A DNA stretch of 64,000 nt, from positions 62,001 through 126,000 of the forward strand of contig CAMCXB010000001.1 in assembly GCA_945883145.1 (NCBI GenBank), given 5' to 3'. The translations under genes and the position numbers were made by a program. Source of the DNA: Bordetella parapertussis (GTDB lineage Bacteria > Pseudomonadota > Gammaproteobacteria > Burkholderiales > Burkholderiaceae_D). Below are positions 8,471 through 17,131 of the stretch, one piece after another; the stretch's first letter is position 1, and every line of letters begins with the position of its first letter. The notes under the pieces are model-generated. The model was not told the origin of the DNA. It was given only the letters and a program-made list of their open reading frames with translations, and did not search any database.

Positions 8471-8941
8471 ATGACTCCTAAAAAAAAACTGAATCAAGTA
8501 GTTCCGAAAAATATGACTCCGAAAGAAATTGAAATGGCGAGAGTTGCACAGCAGTGCATCATGGAGTCGCTTGATCATTCAAAAGCTGTAGTGATCACGC
8601 TTACAACAGATAAAGGTACTCATCCAACAATTGAATTGCCTACTGTAGCGTTAAAATTTATTGGTCAACTTTTAGGTGCAATCAGCGAAGGAAAATCTAT
8701 TACATTGACGCCATCACAGCAAGAGTTCACAACGATAGAAGCGGCAAACTTTATGAATGTATCGCGTCCATTTGTAGTTAAAGAAATTGAAGCGGGAAAA
8801 ATTAAACATCGTATGGTGGGAACGCATAGAAGGATTGCTGTTGAAGATTTGATTGAATACATGGATGTGATGCAGCAAAAGCAGCAAGATGCACTAGATC
8901 GTATGGCTGATAATGCTCGTGAGCTAGGTTTGGACTATTAG
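8471..8941 (+). CDS. Excisionase-type helix-turn-helix antitoxin
   Basis: A 156-residue DNA-binding protein. The C-terminal half (about residues 79-135) is an excisionase/MerR-like winged helix: FTTIEAANFMNVSRPFVVKE, then KIKHRMVGTHRRIAVEDLIEYMD. The N-terminal 78 residues have no fold I can name and may form the toxin-binding or dimer part. It ends 3 bases before a PIN-domain gene, the usual order of antitoxin then toxin, so it is very probably the antitoxin and autorepressor. A tandem 9-base repeat upstream may be its operator. It is separated from the hepT/mntA pair by a terminator. A phage excisionase is less likely because no integrase is present. Confidence 0.78.
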   Translation: MTPKKKLNQVVPKNMTPKEIEMARVAQQCIMESLDHSKAVVITLTTDKGTHPTIELPTVALKFIGQLLGAISEGKSITLTPSQQEFTTIEAANFMNVSRPFVVKEIEAGKIKHRMVGTHRRIAVEDLIEYMDVMQQKQQDALDRMADNARELGLDY

Positions 8942-8944
8942 TTC

Positions 8945-9526
8945 ATGGCAGAAAACGTAAGATGTTCAGTTTTATTGGATGCTTGCGTTTTATATCAATT
9001 AGCGATTGCGGATTCTCTAATTAGTCTGGCAGCTAGTGGAATATTTTCTGCGAAATGGACGAAAAAAATTGAGCAAGAATGGATTTACGCTCTTGAGAAA
9101 AAACGTCCAGATTTAAAGGGTAGGCTTAACTACCGAAGAGATTGCATGCGCGAAGCCATCCCTGATTGGGAGATTTCTGAAAACGCATGGCAAGCAATAA
9201 CGAGTGCAATAAATTTGCCAGATCCGAATGATGTTCATGTGCTGGCAGCAGCAATAGCTGGGAATGTGAATTATATAGTGACGAAAAATACGAGAGATTT
9301 TCCTAAGCGTGAAGTGAGATTACATGAAATAACTATTATTGATCCAGATCGATTCATTATCAATCAATGGAATTTAAAAACGGATCAAGTTATTATGGCT
9401 TTTAAGAAAATGCGTATGCGAAGGAAAAGACCAAGAGAAACTGTAGAAGAGTTTGCACATACCCTAGCAAAGAATGGATTACCTAATACAGCAAAGAAGA
9501 TTCTCGAAGCTAAAAATTACTTGTAA
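8945..9526 (+). CDS. PIN-domain toxin (VapC-like RNase)
   Basis: A 193-residue protein whose first 135 residues form a PIN domain. The acidic metal-binding positions are visible in SVLLDACVLY (Asp near residue 12), in DPNDVHVLAAAI, and in the closing VTKNTRDFP motif. PIN toxins cut RNA, often tRNA or rRNA, until a partner protein blocks them. The C-terminal 55 residues, rich in Arg/Lys, lie beyond the core domain and may bind RNA or the antitoxin. It is longer than classical VapC (about 130 residues) and belongs to a branch that pairs with excisionase-fold antitoxins. Co-transcribed with the upstream gene. The RNA target cannot be told from sequence. Confidence 0.82.
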   Translation: MAENVRCSVLLDACVLYQLAIADSLISLAASGIFSAKWTKKIEQEWIYALEKKRPDLKGRLNYRRDCMREAIPDWEISENAWQAITSAINLPDPNDVHVLAAAIAGNVNYIVTKNTRDFPKREVRLHEITIIDPDRFIINQWNLKTDQVIMAFKKMRMRRKRPRETVEEFAHTLAKNGLPNTAKKILEAKNYL

Positions 9527-9574
9527 AGTTAGAAATAAAAATTAAAGTACTGAGATAAAATTTCGCATAATAAT

Positions 9575-9640
9575 AAAAAGCCCCTTAGTTCGTTAAGAAC
9601 TAAGGGGCTTTTTAGTTAGCCTTGATGGGGGATCAAGGCT
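9575..9640. terminator. Bidirectional terminators between the PIN toxin and bactofilin
   Basis: A 17-base stem (9575-9591 with 9597-9613), A-rich on the left and T-rich on the right, suits transcripts arriving from either side. A second hairpin, AGCCTTGAT-GGGGG-ATCAAGGCT, lies at 9618-9640 beside the bactofilin stop. Together they separate the convergent toxin and bactofilin genes. Confidence 0.8.
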
Positions 9641-9645
9641 GAGTT

Positions 9646-9975
9646 TTATTTCGTGCTGCTAACGCTTCCTTCAAAGACGCCGCCTTTTTCAATTTCTAGT
9701 TCGCCGTAAGCGACAGTGCCAGTCACTGAGCCAGATTTTGTAATGAACAATTCTGTACGAGCAGTGGTGGATTGATTAATTTTGCCGGCAACGCGGACTC
9801 GGCTTGCAGTGGTGGTGCCGGTCATGGTGCCATTTTCAGTGATGTTGACGACATCAGCTTCGAGTACGCCATCAACAGTGCCATCAATTAATGCAATGCT
9901 AGGGACTTTGATTTCGCCACGCATAATCACGCCTTGGCCTACCATTAATACACCTTTGTTTACTTCTTCAGCCAT
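9646..9975 (-). CDS. Bactofilin (polymer-forming cytoskeletal protein)
   Basis: A 109-residue protein dominated by a regular glycine/valine hexad pattern (VGQGVIMRGEIKV, GTVDGVLEADVV, GSVTGTVAYGELEI), the right-handed beta-helix of the bactofilin family. Bactofilins polymerise without nucleotide into filaments that organise cell shape, stalks or cell-wall enzymes, usually at the inner membrane. The start at ATG 9975 has GGAGG eight bases upstream; an in-frame TTG at 9990 overlaps that binding site and is rejected. The usual partner, an M23 peptidase, is not next to it here; the divergent neighbour is an RNA helicase. Confidence 0.88.
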   Translation of the reverse strand: MAEEVNKGVLMVGQGVIMRGEIKVPSIALIDGTVDGVLEADVVNITENGTMTGTTTASRVRVAGKINQSTTARTELFITKSGSVTGTVAYGELEIEKGGVFEGSVSSTK

Positions 9976-10139
9976 TTCAGCAACCTCCAAAAATTCACAC
10001 TGCCTGAATTCTAAAGCAGAATCTTGCGATTTAAGTGTTGAGGGCGATAAGTTTTTAAGAATTCGTCATCATATGGCGAGATTTTATAAAATTGATAATA
10101 AAAATTACCTTTATTGGCCTACTTTGATAGAGGGCGAGA

Positions 10140-10168
10140 TTGGTGCCACTGGGGGTGGGTGCTATACT
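10140..10168 (+). promoter_or_regulatory. Promoter of the DEAD-box helicase gene
   Basis: TTGGTG at 10140-10145, a 17-base spacer, then TATACT at 10163-10168 preceded by TGC (extended -10). The start near 10175 leaves a leader of roughly 18 bases, which fits translation from ATG 10193 and argues against the longer upstream frame. Confidence 0.65.
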
Positions 10169-10192
10169 GCGGCGCTAACCACTAAGTACAGA

Positions 10193-11671
10193 ATGTCAGA
10201 TCCAGATTTAATTTCAGACGCATCCTCGTCAACGCAAACACCAGCCGAGCTTCCACGCTTTGATCAGTTCGGCCTTGCCCCCGCAATTTTGCAGGCGCTG
10301 ACTGATCAGGGTTATGCCCATCCCACACCTATTCAAGCGCAAGCCATACCCGTTGTATTGCAGGGTAACGATGTAATGGGTGCTGCACAAACTGGAACGG
10401 GCAAGACAGCGAGTTTTTCTTTACCGATTATTCAGTTACTACTGGCGCATGCTAATACCAGTGCTTCACCAGCGCGGCATCCTGTACGTGCTTTAATTTT
10501 GACGCCTACGCGTGAGCTAGCCGATCAAGTAGCAGAAAATGTAAAAGCCTATTCTTGTCACACACCTTTGCGAGCGACCGTTGTGTTTGGTGGTGTGGAC
10601 ATGGCACCGCAGACGACAGCATTACGCAGTGGTATAGAAATTGTGATCGCAACGCCTGGACGTTTGCTTGATCATGTACAGCAAAAAACAGTTAATTTAT
10701 CGCAGACAGAAATTTTTGTGATGGATGAGGCTGATCGTATGTTGGATATGGGTTTTCTACCTGATCTACAACGCATCATTAATTTGCTGCCTAAGAAAAG
10801 ACAAAATCTCATGTTCTCGGCGACCTTCTCGCCTGAGATTAAAAAACTTGCAGCGAGTTTTTTACAAAATCCTGTGTTGATCGAAGTGGCGCGTAGTAAT
10901 GCGACAGCTGAGAGAGTCACACAGGTTGTCTATAAAGTCGATGAAGAAGATAAACGTGAAGCAGTAGCGCATTTAATTCGCGGTCGAGATTTAAAACAAG
11001 TCTTAGTGTTTGCGAATACAAAAATTGGTACATCAAGACTTGCTCGAGAATTAGAGCGCAAGGGTGTAAAAGCTTCAGCGATTCATGGTGATAAAACACA
11101 GAATGAACGTATGGCAGCACTAGAAGCATTTAAGAATGGCTCGATTGATGTGCTAGTCGCCACCGATGTGGCAGCGCGTGGTTTAGATATTTCAGATCTG
11201 CCCTGTGTCATTAATTATGATTTGCCCTATAGCGCAGAAGACTATGTCCATCGCATAGGTCGTACTGGACGTGCTGGAGCATTTGGTGATGCGATTTCTC
11301 TTTGCTCTGAAAAAGATACACGTTTGCTTGTTGATATAGAAAAGCTGATTAAACAAAAACTCACACCAGTTGAATTAGAAGGTTTTGCTTCTGGTGCATC
11401 TGGTGCTTCTAGAGCAGATGGTCGTGACGCAGAGCGTGGTAGTGATAGAAATGCTGATAGAGGATCATCTGCAAGGGGCAGAGAATCACGTGGTCGTGAT
11501 CGTCAGCAAAGTTATGTGCCGCCAAAAGAAAAAATTGATCCCTGGTTCTTAAAGCCGTATGAAGCCAGTACATCGGAAACTGTATCATCTGAGCCGGTGA
11601 AAGAAAAATCAGATAAAACTGCTCAGCCACAAAAACGCGCTGCTTTATTAGGTGGTGTCGTTAAACGCTAG
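10193..11671 (+). CDS. DEAD-box ATP-dependent RNA helicase, RhlE-like
   Basis: A 492-residue RNA helicase. All core motifs are present: the Q motif (PTPIQAQAIPVV), motif I AQTGTGKT, Ia PTRELADQ, TPGR, motif II DEAD, motif III SAT, and HRIGRTGRAG as motif VI. The C-terminal 90 residues are Arg/Gly/Asp/Ser-rich and probably disordered, as in RhlE proteins. Such enzymes unwind short RNA duplexes in ribosome assembly and mRNA decay, and are often needed in the cold. The frame is open as far back as 9782 over the bactofilin gene, but the start chosen lies just after a good promoter and gives a normal N-terminus. Whether it is RhlE or a related RhlB/DbpA paralogue cannot be fixed. Confidence 0.93.
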   Translation: MSDPDLISDASSSTQTPAELPRFDQFGLAPAILQALTDQGYAHPTPIQAQAIPVVLQGNDVMGAAQTGTGKTASFSLPIIQLLLAHANTSASPARHPVRALILTPTRELADQVAENVKAYSCHTPLRATVVFGGVDMAPQTTALRSGIEIVIATPGRLLDHVQQKTVNLSQTEIFVMDEADRMLDMGFLPDLQRIINLLPKKRQNLMFSATFSPEIKKLAASFLQNPVLIEVARSNATAERVTQVVYKVDEEDKREAVAHLIRGRDLKQVLVFANTKIGTSRLARELERKGVKASAIHGDKTQNERMAALEAFKNGSIDVLVATDVAARGLDISDLPCVINYDLPYSAEDYVHRIGRTGRAGAFGDAISLCSEKDTRLLVDIEKLIKQKLTPVELEGFASGASGASRADGRDAERGSDRNADRGSSARGRESRGRDRQQSYVPPKEKIDPWFLKPYEASTSETVSSEPVKEKSDKTAQPQKRAALLGGVVKR

Positions 11672-11696
11672 AGCTTTGGCGTAGTCTAAAAACGTT

Positions 11697-12572
11697 TTAT
11701 AAAAAACGTACAGCCCAAGCAGGAATAGCTTGCTGCCAAAAACCTTCTACAGAATTCACACGCTGTTCATCAAGTGCAAGCTGTAATCCGCGTGCTGCTG
11801 TTAAAAGAATTTCTACAGGCTGTGTCAGATCTAGTTTTTCTGCGCCAGTTTGTTTGGATAATTTTTCACCTAATACATTTGTTACAACCGGTACATGGAG
11901 ATAGCTAGGTGTTGGCGCATGCAGAAGCGACTGTATATAAATTTGTCTTGCGGTTGAATGTAATAAATCAGCGCCGCGCACGACATGCGTCACACCTTGC
12001 AAAGCATCATCAACTACCACTGCAAGTTGATATGTCCACGTGTCATCAGCACGCTTGACAACAAAATCACCAGTGTCGGTAGCAAGCAATTCTTCTTGTA
12101 GGCCTTGCCAACGATCGGTAAAACTAATTTTGTTATGAGTATCTGTGGTGTTAGGAACGCGTAAACGCCATGAACGACTTGCTTTATTCATTGCGATTCC
12201 ATCACGACATGTGCCCGGATAAATCACAGCACCATCACTACCAATCTGCGTTTGTGAATCCGCGATTTCTTTACGACTGCAAGCACAGGGATAAGTAAAG
12301 GCTTGTAACTGTTCAAATGCTGTTTGATAAAAATGTTGACGCTGACTCTGCCAAATGATGTCACCATCGGCATGCATGCCGCATGTCGCTAATGTTCCAA
12401 TGATGTCGTGATCTGCACCGGCAATATTACGCGGTGTATCGAGATCTTCAATTCGAATGAGCCATACACCTTGATGCGCTTTAGCATCTAGATAACTTGC
12501 GACAGCAGTGCGTAATGAGCCTGCATGTAAAGGACCAGTGGGTGAGGGTGCGAAGCGCCCAACATAGTCCAT
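11697..12572 (-). CDS. gluQRS: Glutamyl-Q tRNA(Asp) synthetase
   Basis: A 291-residue truncated homologue of glutamyl-tRNA synthetase. The N-terminus has GRFAPSPTGPLHAGSLRTA, with the HIGH-like HAGS, and the KMSKS-like loop KLSKQTG is near residue 240. Cysteines in the CACSRKE segment and downstream Tyr/Cys (YPGTC) fit the zinc site of the family. It lacks the anticodon-binding domain. GluQRS attaches glutamate to queuosine at position 34 of tRNA(Asp), so it works on the tRNA without charging it for translation. It converges with the helicase gene, with only 25 bases between stops. Confidence 0.93.
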   Translation of the reverse strand: MDYVGRFAPSPTGPLHAGSLRTAVASYLDAKAHQGVWLIRIEDLDTPRNIAGADHDIIGTLATCGMHADGDIIWQSQRQHFYQTAFEQLQAFTYPCACSRKEIADSQTQIGSDGAVIYPGTCRDGIAMNKASRSWRLRVPNTTDTHNKISFTDRWQGLQEELLATDTGDFVVKRADDTWTYQLAVVVDDALQGVTHVVRGADLLHSTARQIYIQSLLHAPTPSYLHVPVVTNVLGEKLSKQTGAEKLDLTQPVEILLTAARGLQLALDEQRVNSVEGFWQQAIPAWAVRFL

Positions 12573-12638
12573 AAAAATTTATCTAACTAGTGAGCTAAAA
12601 TAAAATGCAAGCATGTTTGATTCATCATGCTTCACGCA

Positions 12639-13493
12639 TCAAGCAGCTTGTGCTTGCTGTGCACAGTGAGGGCAAGAGACTCCCTCTTTATACAAAGGGG
12701 AGATTTGTTCGCGTGGTGTCACAACAGCTCTGCAAGCAAAGCATTGCACAGTGGGTGTGGCTTCAAGTTCAGGATTCAATGCAGTACGGCGATCAAAAAC
12801 AAAACAATCACCTTGATAGTGCGCACCACCGACTTCTTCAAAATATTTTAGTATCCCGCCATCAAGTTGATACACACTGTCATAGCCTATGTTTTGCATA
12901 TGGATTGCCGCTTTTTCGCAGCGGATTCCACCAGTACAAAAAGTGACAACAGTTTTGCCATCCAGTTCAGGTTTGTGACGCGCTATGACTTCAGGAAATT
13001 CACTGAATTTATGAATACGATAATCAATCGTATTCTCAAAAGTGCCTACATCGACTTCGAATGCATTGCGGGTATCAACCATCACAACGGGTTTGCCTAA
13101 ATCATCATGACCTTGATCCAACCAACGTTTTAGATCCGCTGCTTTCACGCTCGGTGCGCGCCCTAGCTCAGGTTGTATCAGAGGATGACGCATGGTGATG
13201 ATTTCTTTTTTTAATTTCACCAGCATGCGGTTAAAAGGTTGTTCGTTTGATAGGCTTTCTTTGACTTCAATATCAGCGAAACGTGCATCCTTACGCAACC
13301 AGTTTAGAAAATTGTCTATATTGTTTCGCGTTCCGGCCAAGAAGAGATTAATCCCCTCAGGTGTGAGCAAAATTGTGCCTTTGAGATCAAGATCGTGGCA
13401 GATCGCCTGAAATGCAGCGCGACGCTCAACTGTATCGTTAAACGTAACAAATTTATAAGCTGCGATATTGATAAAAGAGGCTGAGGATTGCAT
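12639..13493 (-). CDS. trhO: tRNA uridine(34) hydroxylase TrhO (rhodanese family)
   Basis: A 284-residue YceA/TrhO protein. An N-terminal ferredoxin-like domain (about 1-100) precedes a rhodanese domain whose active-site loop is CTGGIRCEK (about 185-193). The C-terminal segment carries paired cysteines (CFAC and CPHC), a likely metal-binding part. TrhO uses oxygen to hydroxylate U34 of certain tRNAs, the first step to the cmo5U/mo5U modification. Start chosen at ATG 13493; a TTG 15 bases upstream is possible, and neither has a strong ribosome binding site. Neighbouring gluQRS also serves tRNA modification. Confidence 0.92.
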   Translation of the reverse strand: MQSSASFINIAAYKFVTFNDTVERRAAFQAICHDLDLKGTILLTPEGINLFLAGTRNNIDNFLNWLRKDARFADIEVKESLSNEQPFNRMLVKLKKEIITMRHPLIQPELGRAPSVKAADLKRWLDQGHDDLGKPVVMVDTRNAFEVDVGTFENTIDYRIHKFSEFPEVIARHKPELDGKTVVTFCTGGIRCEKAAIHMQNIGYDSVYQLDGGILKYFEEVGGAHYQGDCFVFDRRTALNPELEATPTVQCFACRAVVTPREQISPLYKEGVSCPHCAQQAQAA

Positions 13494-13630
13494 GATAGTT
13501 AAGAACAAATAGTGCTAATAACCCTCATTATAAGCGGGGCTTGGTCAGCAAAGAAATCCCCTTAGTTAAATCACGCAACTAGCGCAACTTGGGTGTAATT
13601 CAGCCCTCCCTAGCAGGTAAAATAGGGGGT

Positions 13631-16600
13631 ATGAGTACCCCGCAATTTATCCATCTCCGCCTGCATTCCGAATTCTCCATTGCTGACGGCTTAGTCCGTA
13701 TCGATGAAGTCGTCAAAGCTGCCTCCGCTGATCAACAGCCGGCACTGGCCATGACAGATTTGTCGAATTTATTTGGCATGGTGAAGTTCTATAACAAATC
13801 ACGCAGTGCAGGCGTGAAGCCATTGATTGGCTGTGATGTTTGGATTAGTAATGAAGACGATAGCGACAAACCCCATCGCTTGCTGTTACTCGTTAAAAAT
13901 CACACCGGTTATCTGCAGTTATGTGAATTGCTTTCGCGTGCATGGTTAACCAACTTGCATCGTGGACGCGCTGAAATAAGAATTGAATGGTTAGAGCAGC
14001 GTACTGATAAAGAAGGCTTAATAGCTTTGTCAGGATTTGCGCTCGGCGATATAGGTGCAGCACTAGAGCACGGTAATCATGCATTAGCAGAGCGATGTGC
14101 AAAACGTTGGTCAGTAATTTTTCCAGAAAATTTTTACATAGAAGTGCAGCGTAACGGTAATCCACAACAGGAAAATCTGTTGCGTGAAATGACGCAGTTG
14201 GCAGCAAAAATAAAATTACCTGTCGTTGCTACCCATCCTGTGCAGTTTTTGCGACCTGAAGAATTTGTAGCGCATGAAGCACGTACATGTATTGCAGAGG
14301 GCGAGATTCTCGCCAATACACGTCGTGTGAAGCGCTTTACGGATCAACAGTATTTTAAAACGCAAGCTGAAATGGCAAGCTTGTTTGCTGACATGCCTGC
14401 AGCTTTAGCCAATAGTGTCGCTATTGCACAGCGCTGTAACTTAGTGCTGGAATTAGGTAAACCACGGTTACCTGATTTTCCTACGCCAGACGGTGTCACC
14501 ATTGATGAATTTTTAATAGCGCAAGCGAGTGCAGGATTAGATCAGCGTCTGGTTAAACTTTATCCGCAAGTTGAAAAGCGTGATGCAGAACGTGAGCGTT
14601 ACACATCGCGTTTGAAATTTGAAACTGACACCATCATCAAGATGGGTTTCGCTGGTTATTTCTTAATCGTCGCTGATTTTATTCAATGGGCAAAAAACAA
14701 TGGTGTACCTGTTGGACCAGGTCGTGGATCAGGTGCAGGTTCACTCGTTGCTTACTCTTTATCTATCACTGATTTAGATCCATTAGCTTATAACTTGCTG
14801 TTTGAACGATTTTTAAATCCTGATCGTGTCTCCATGCCTGACTTCGATATCGATTTTTGTCAGGAAGGTCGCGATCGTGTCATTCAATATGTTAAAGATC
14901 GTTATGGCAAAGAAGCCGTGTCCCAGATTGCTACCTTTGGCACCATGGCTGCAAAAGGTGCGGTGCGTGATGTAGGTCGTGTACTCGATTTTGGTTATAA
15001 CTTTTGCGATGGTATTTCTAAACTCATTCCTTTCAAGCCAGGTAAGTTAGTCACCATTGCAGATGCCTTGAGCGAAGAACCACAACTCGCAGAGCGTCAA
15101 GAGAATGAAGAAGAGGTAAGGCAGTTACTAGACTTGGCACAACAAGTCGAAGGTATTGCACGTAATGTCGGTATGCATGCTGGTGGTGTGTTAATTGCGC
15201 CGGGTAAGTTAACCGACTTCTGCCCTCTGTATACACAAGGTGGTGATGCAGGCGTTGTTTCGCAATATGATAAAGATGATGTAGAAGCAGTTGGTCTAGT
15301 GAAGTTTGACTTCTTAGGTTTAACAACACTCACCATACTTGATAGAGCTGTGCGCTCGATTCGTCATCTTGATCCAGCTATGGCGGATTTTAATCTTGAG
15401 ACATTAGCGTTAGATGATAAATCTACCTATCAATTGCTGACACAAGCAAAAACAGTTGCTGTGTTTCAGTTGGAAAGTCGCGGCATGCAAGGCATGTTGA
15501 AAGATGCACGACCAGATCGCTTCGAAGACATTATTGCCTTAGTTGCTTTGTATCGTCCAGGTCCTATGGATTTGATACCAGACTTTTGTCGTCGCAAACA
15601 TGGTGAACGATTTGATTATCCTGATCCGCGTACTGAATCTATCCTCTCTGAGACTTACGGCATCATGGTCTATCAAGAGCAGGTGATGCAAATGGCGCAG
15701 GTGATAGGTGGCTACTCTCTAGGCGGCGCTGACTTATTGCGTCGTGCTATGGGTAAGAAAAAACCCGAAGAGATGGCGCAGCAGCGACAAATTTTCCGTG
15801 CAGGTGCAGAAAAAAATGGTTTAGATGAAAACCAAGCCGATGCAATTTTCGACTTAATGGAAAAATTTGCAGGCTATGGTTTTAATAAATCTCATGCTGC
15901 TGCATATGCCTTACTTTCTTATCACACTGCTTATCTCAAAGTACATCATGCCGCTGCGTTCATGGCTGCCAACTTATCGATGGCGATGGATGATACGGAT
16001 AAAATTAAAATCTTAGTAGAAGATGCAACTGAAGTGTGTGGACTCACACTACTACCTCCTGATATTAATTTATCAGTCTATCGTTTTACGCCAGTTGCTG
16101 ATGCAGGTAAAAAAGCAGATCGCATACGTTATGGCTTGGGTGCCATTAAAGGTAGTGGACAAAATGCGATTGAAGCCATTATCGCAGCACGTCAAGAAAA
16201 ACGCTTCACCGATCTGTTTGATTTCATACGCCGTGTAGATAAACGTCAAATCAATCGTCGTACGATAGAGTCATTGATAAGAGCAGGTGCATTCGATTCC
16301 TTTAATGTTGATAGAGGCATACTCTTAGCTTCGGTTGGATTTGCGATGGAATGTGCTGAGCAGGCTGAAGCATCCGCTAATCAAGTGAGTTTGTTTGGTG
16401 ATGTCGATGAAATGTCGACTACCAATCCTGAGTACGTCAAAGTCGCGCCGTGGAGTGAAAAACAAAAACTCACTGAAGAAAAAGCCGCCTTAGGTTTTTA
16501 TCTTTCTGGCCATCTGTTTAAATCCTATGAAGTAGAAGCACGACGCTTTGCCAGAGTGAAGCTGGCTGACCTCAGCCCTTCACGTGATTCACGTCTAGTA

Positions 16601-17083
16601 GTAGGCATTATTTCTGGTGTGCGTACGCAAATGACACAGCGCGGCAAAATGGTGATCGTGAGCTTGGATGATATGAGTGCTGTGGTTGAAGTGACTGTAT
16701 ATAACGAAGTGTTTGATGCGAATCGCGCACTATTTAAAGAAGATGAATTCTTAGCCGTGCATTGCAAAGTATCAGACGATAGATTTTCAGGTGGATTGCG
16801 TATTACGGCAGAGCGTGTAATGGATATCGCCACTGCACGTGCGAACTTTGTAAAGGCATTACGCCTTTCACTCAATGGTCAAGCCGATGCTGTTAAGCTG
16901 CGTGAATTAATCCAACCTTTTCAGCAAAGTACATCTTCATGTCCTATCGTTGTTCAGTACACAAAAAATGGTGCATTAAGTGAAATACGTTTGTCAGATG
17001 AATGGCGGGTACGCGCAGATGAAAAACTTCGTACTTCGCTGTGTGAATGGCTAAGCCCCGACAATGTGTGGTTTGAATATTAA
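13631..17083 (+). CDS. dnaE: DNA polymerase III subunit alpha
   Basis: A 1150-residue replicative polymerase. The N-terminal PHP domain (FIHLRLHSEFSIADG at the start) is followed by the palm with VGPGRGSGAGSLVAY and the catalytic aspartates in PDFDIDF (about residues 403-409). Fingers and the beta-clamp-linked region follow, with YQEQVMQMAQVIGGYSLG and the GYGFNKSHAAAYALLSY element. An OB domain lies near 985-1065. Length is normal for DnaE. Start ATG 13631 has AGGGGG just upstream; an in-frame TTG at 13589 has no support. The gene stands alone, 48 bases upstream of msbA. Confidence 0.97.
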   Translation: MSTPQFIHLRLHSEFSIADGLVRIDEVVKAASADQQPALAMTDLSNLFGMVKFYNKSRSAGVKPLIGCDVWISNEDDSDKPHRLLLLVKNHTGYLQLCELLSRAWLTNLHRGRAEIRIEWLEQRTDKEGLIALSGFALGDIGAALEHGNHALAERCAKRWSVIFPENFYIEVQRNGNPQQENLLREMTQLAAKIKLPVVATHPVQFLRPEEFVAHEARTCIAEGEILANTRRVKRFTDQQYFKTQAEMASLFADMPAALANSVAIAQRCNLVLELGKPRLPDFPTPDGVTIDEFLIAQASAGLDQRLVKLYPQVEKRDAERERYTSRLKFETDTIIKMGFAGYFLIVADFIQWAKNNGVPVGPGRGSGAGSLVAYSLSITDLDPLAYNLLFERFLNPDRVSMPDFDIDFCQEGRDRVIQYVKDRYGKEAVSQIATFGTMAAKGAVRDVGRVLDFGYNFCDGISKLIPFKPGKLVTIADALSEEPQLAERQENEEEVRQLLDLAQQVEGIARNVGMHAGGVLIAPGKLTDFCPLYTQGGDAGVVSQYDKDDVEAVGLVKFDFLGLTTLTILDRAVRSIRHLDPAMADFNLETLALDDKSTYQLLTQAKTVAVFQLESRGMQGMLKDARPDRFEDIIALVALYRPGPMDLIPDFCRRKHGERFDYPDPRTESILSETYGIMVYQEQVMQMAQVIGGYSLGGADLLRRAMGKKKPEEMAQQRQIFRAGAEKNGLDENQADAIFDLMEKFAGYGFNKSHAAAYALLSYHTAYLKVHHAAAFMAANLSMAMDDTDKIKILVEDATEVCGLTLLPPDINLSVYRFTPVADAGKKADRIRYGLGAIKGSGQNAIEAIIAARQEKRFTDLFDFIRRVDKRQINRRTIESLIRAGAFDSFNVDRGILLASVGFAMECAEQAEASANQVSLFGDVDEMSTTNPEYVKVAPWSEKQKLTEEKAALGFYLSGHLFKSYEVEARRFARVKLADLSPSRDSRLVVGIISGVRTQMTQRGKMVIVSLDDMSAVVEVTVYNEVFDANRALFKEDEFLAVHCKVSDDRFSGGLRITAERVMDIATARANFVKALRLSLNGQADAVKLRELIQPFQQSTSSCPIVVQYTKNGALSEIRLSDEWRVRADEKLRTSLCEWLSPDNVWFEY

Positions 17084-17131
17084 ACAAGCTAGTCATTGCA
17101 GAATAAAACAATCGATGGTTCCTAATTCTTT

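Noticed and set aside
9782..10192. Upstream extension of the helicase frame
   Set aside because: It runs over the bactofilin gene and its control region; the promoter at 10140-10168 makes it untranslated.
12605..12946. Rightward frame of 113 codons opposite trhO
   Set aside because: Lies inside the antisense of a well-supported gene and its product has no recognisable features.
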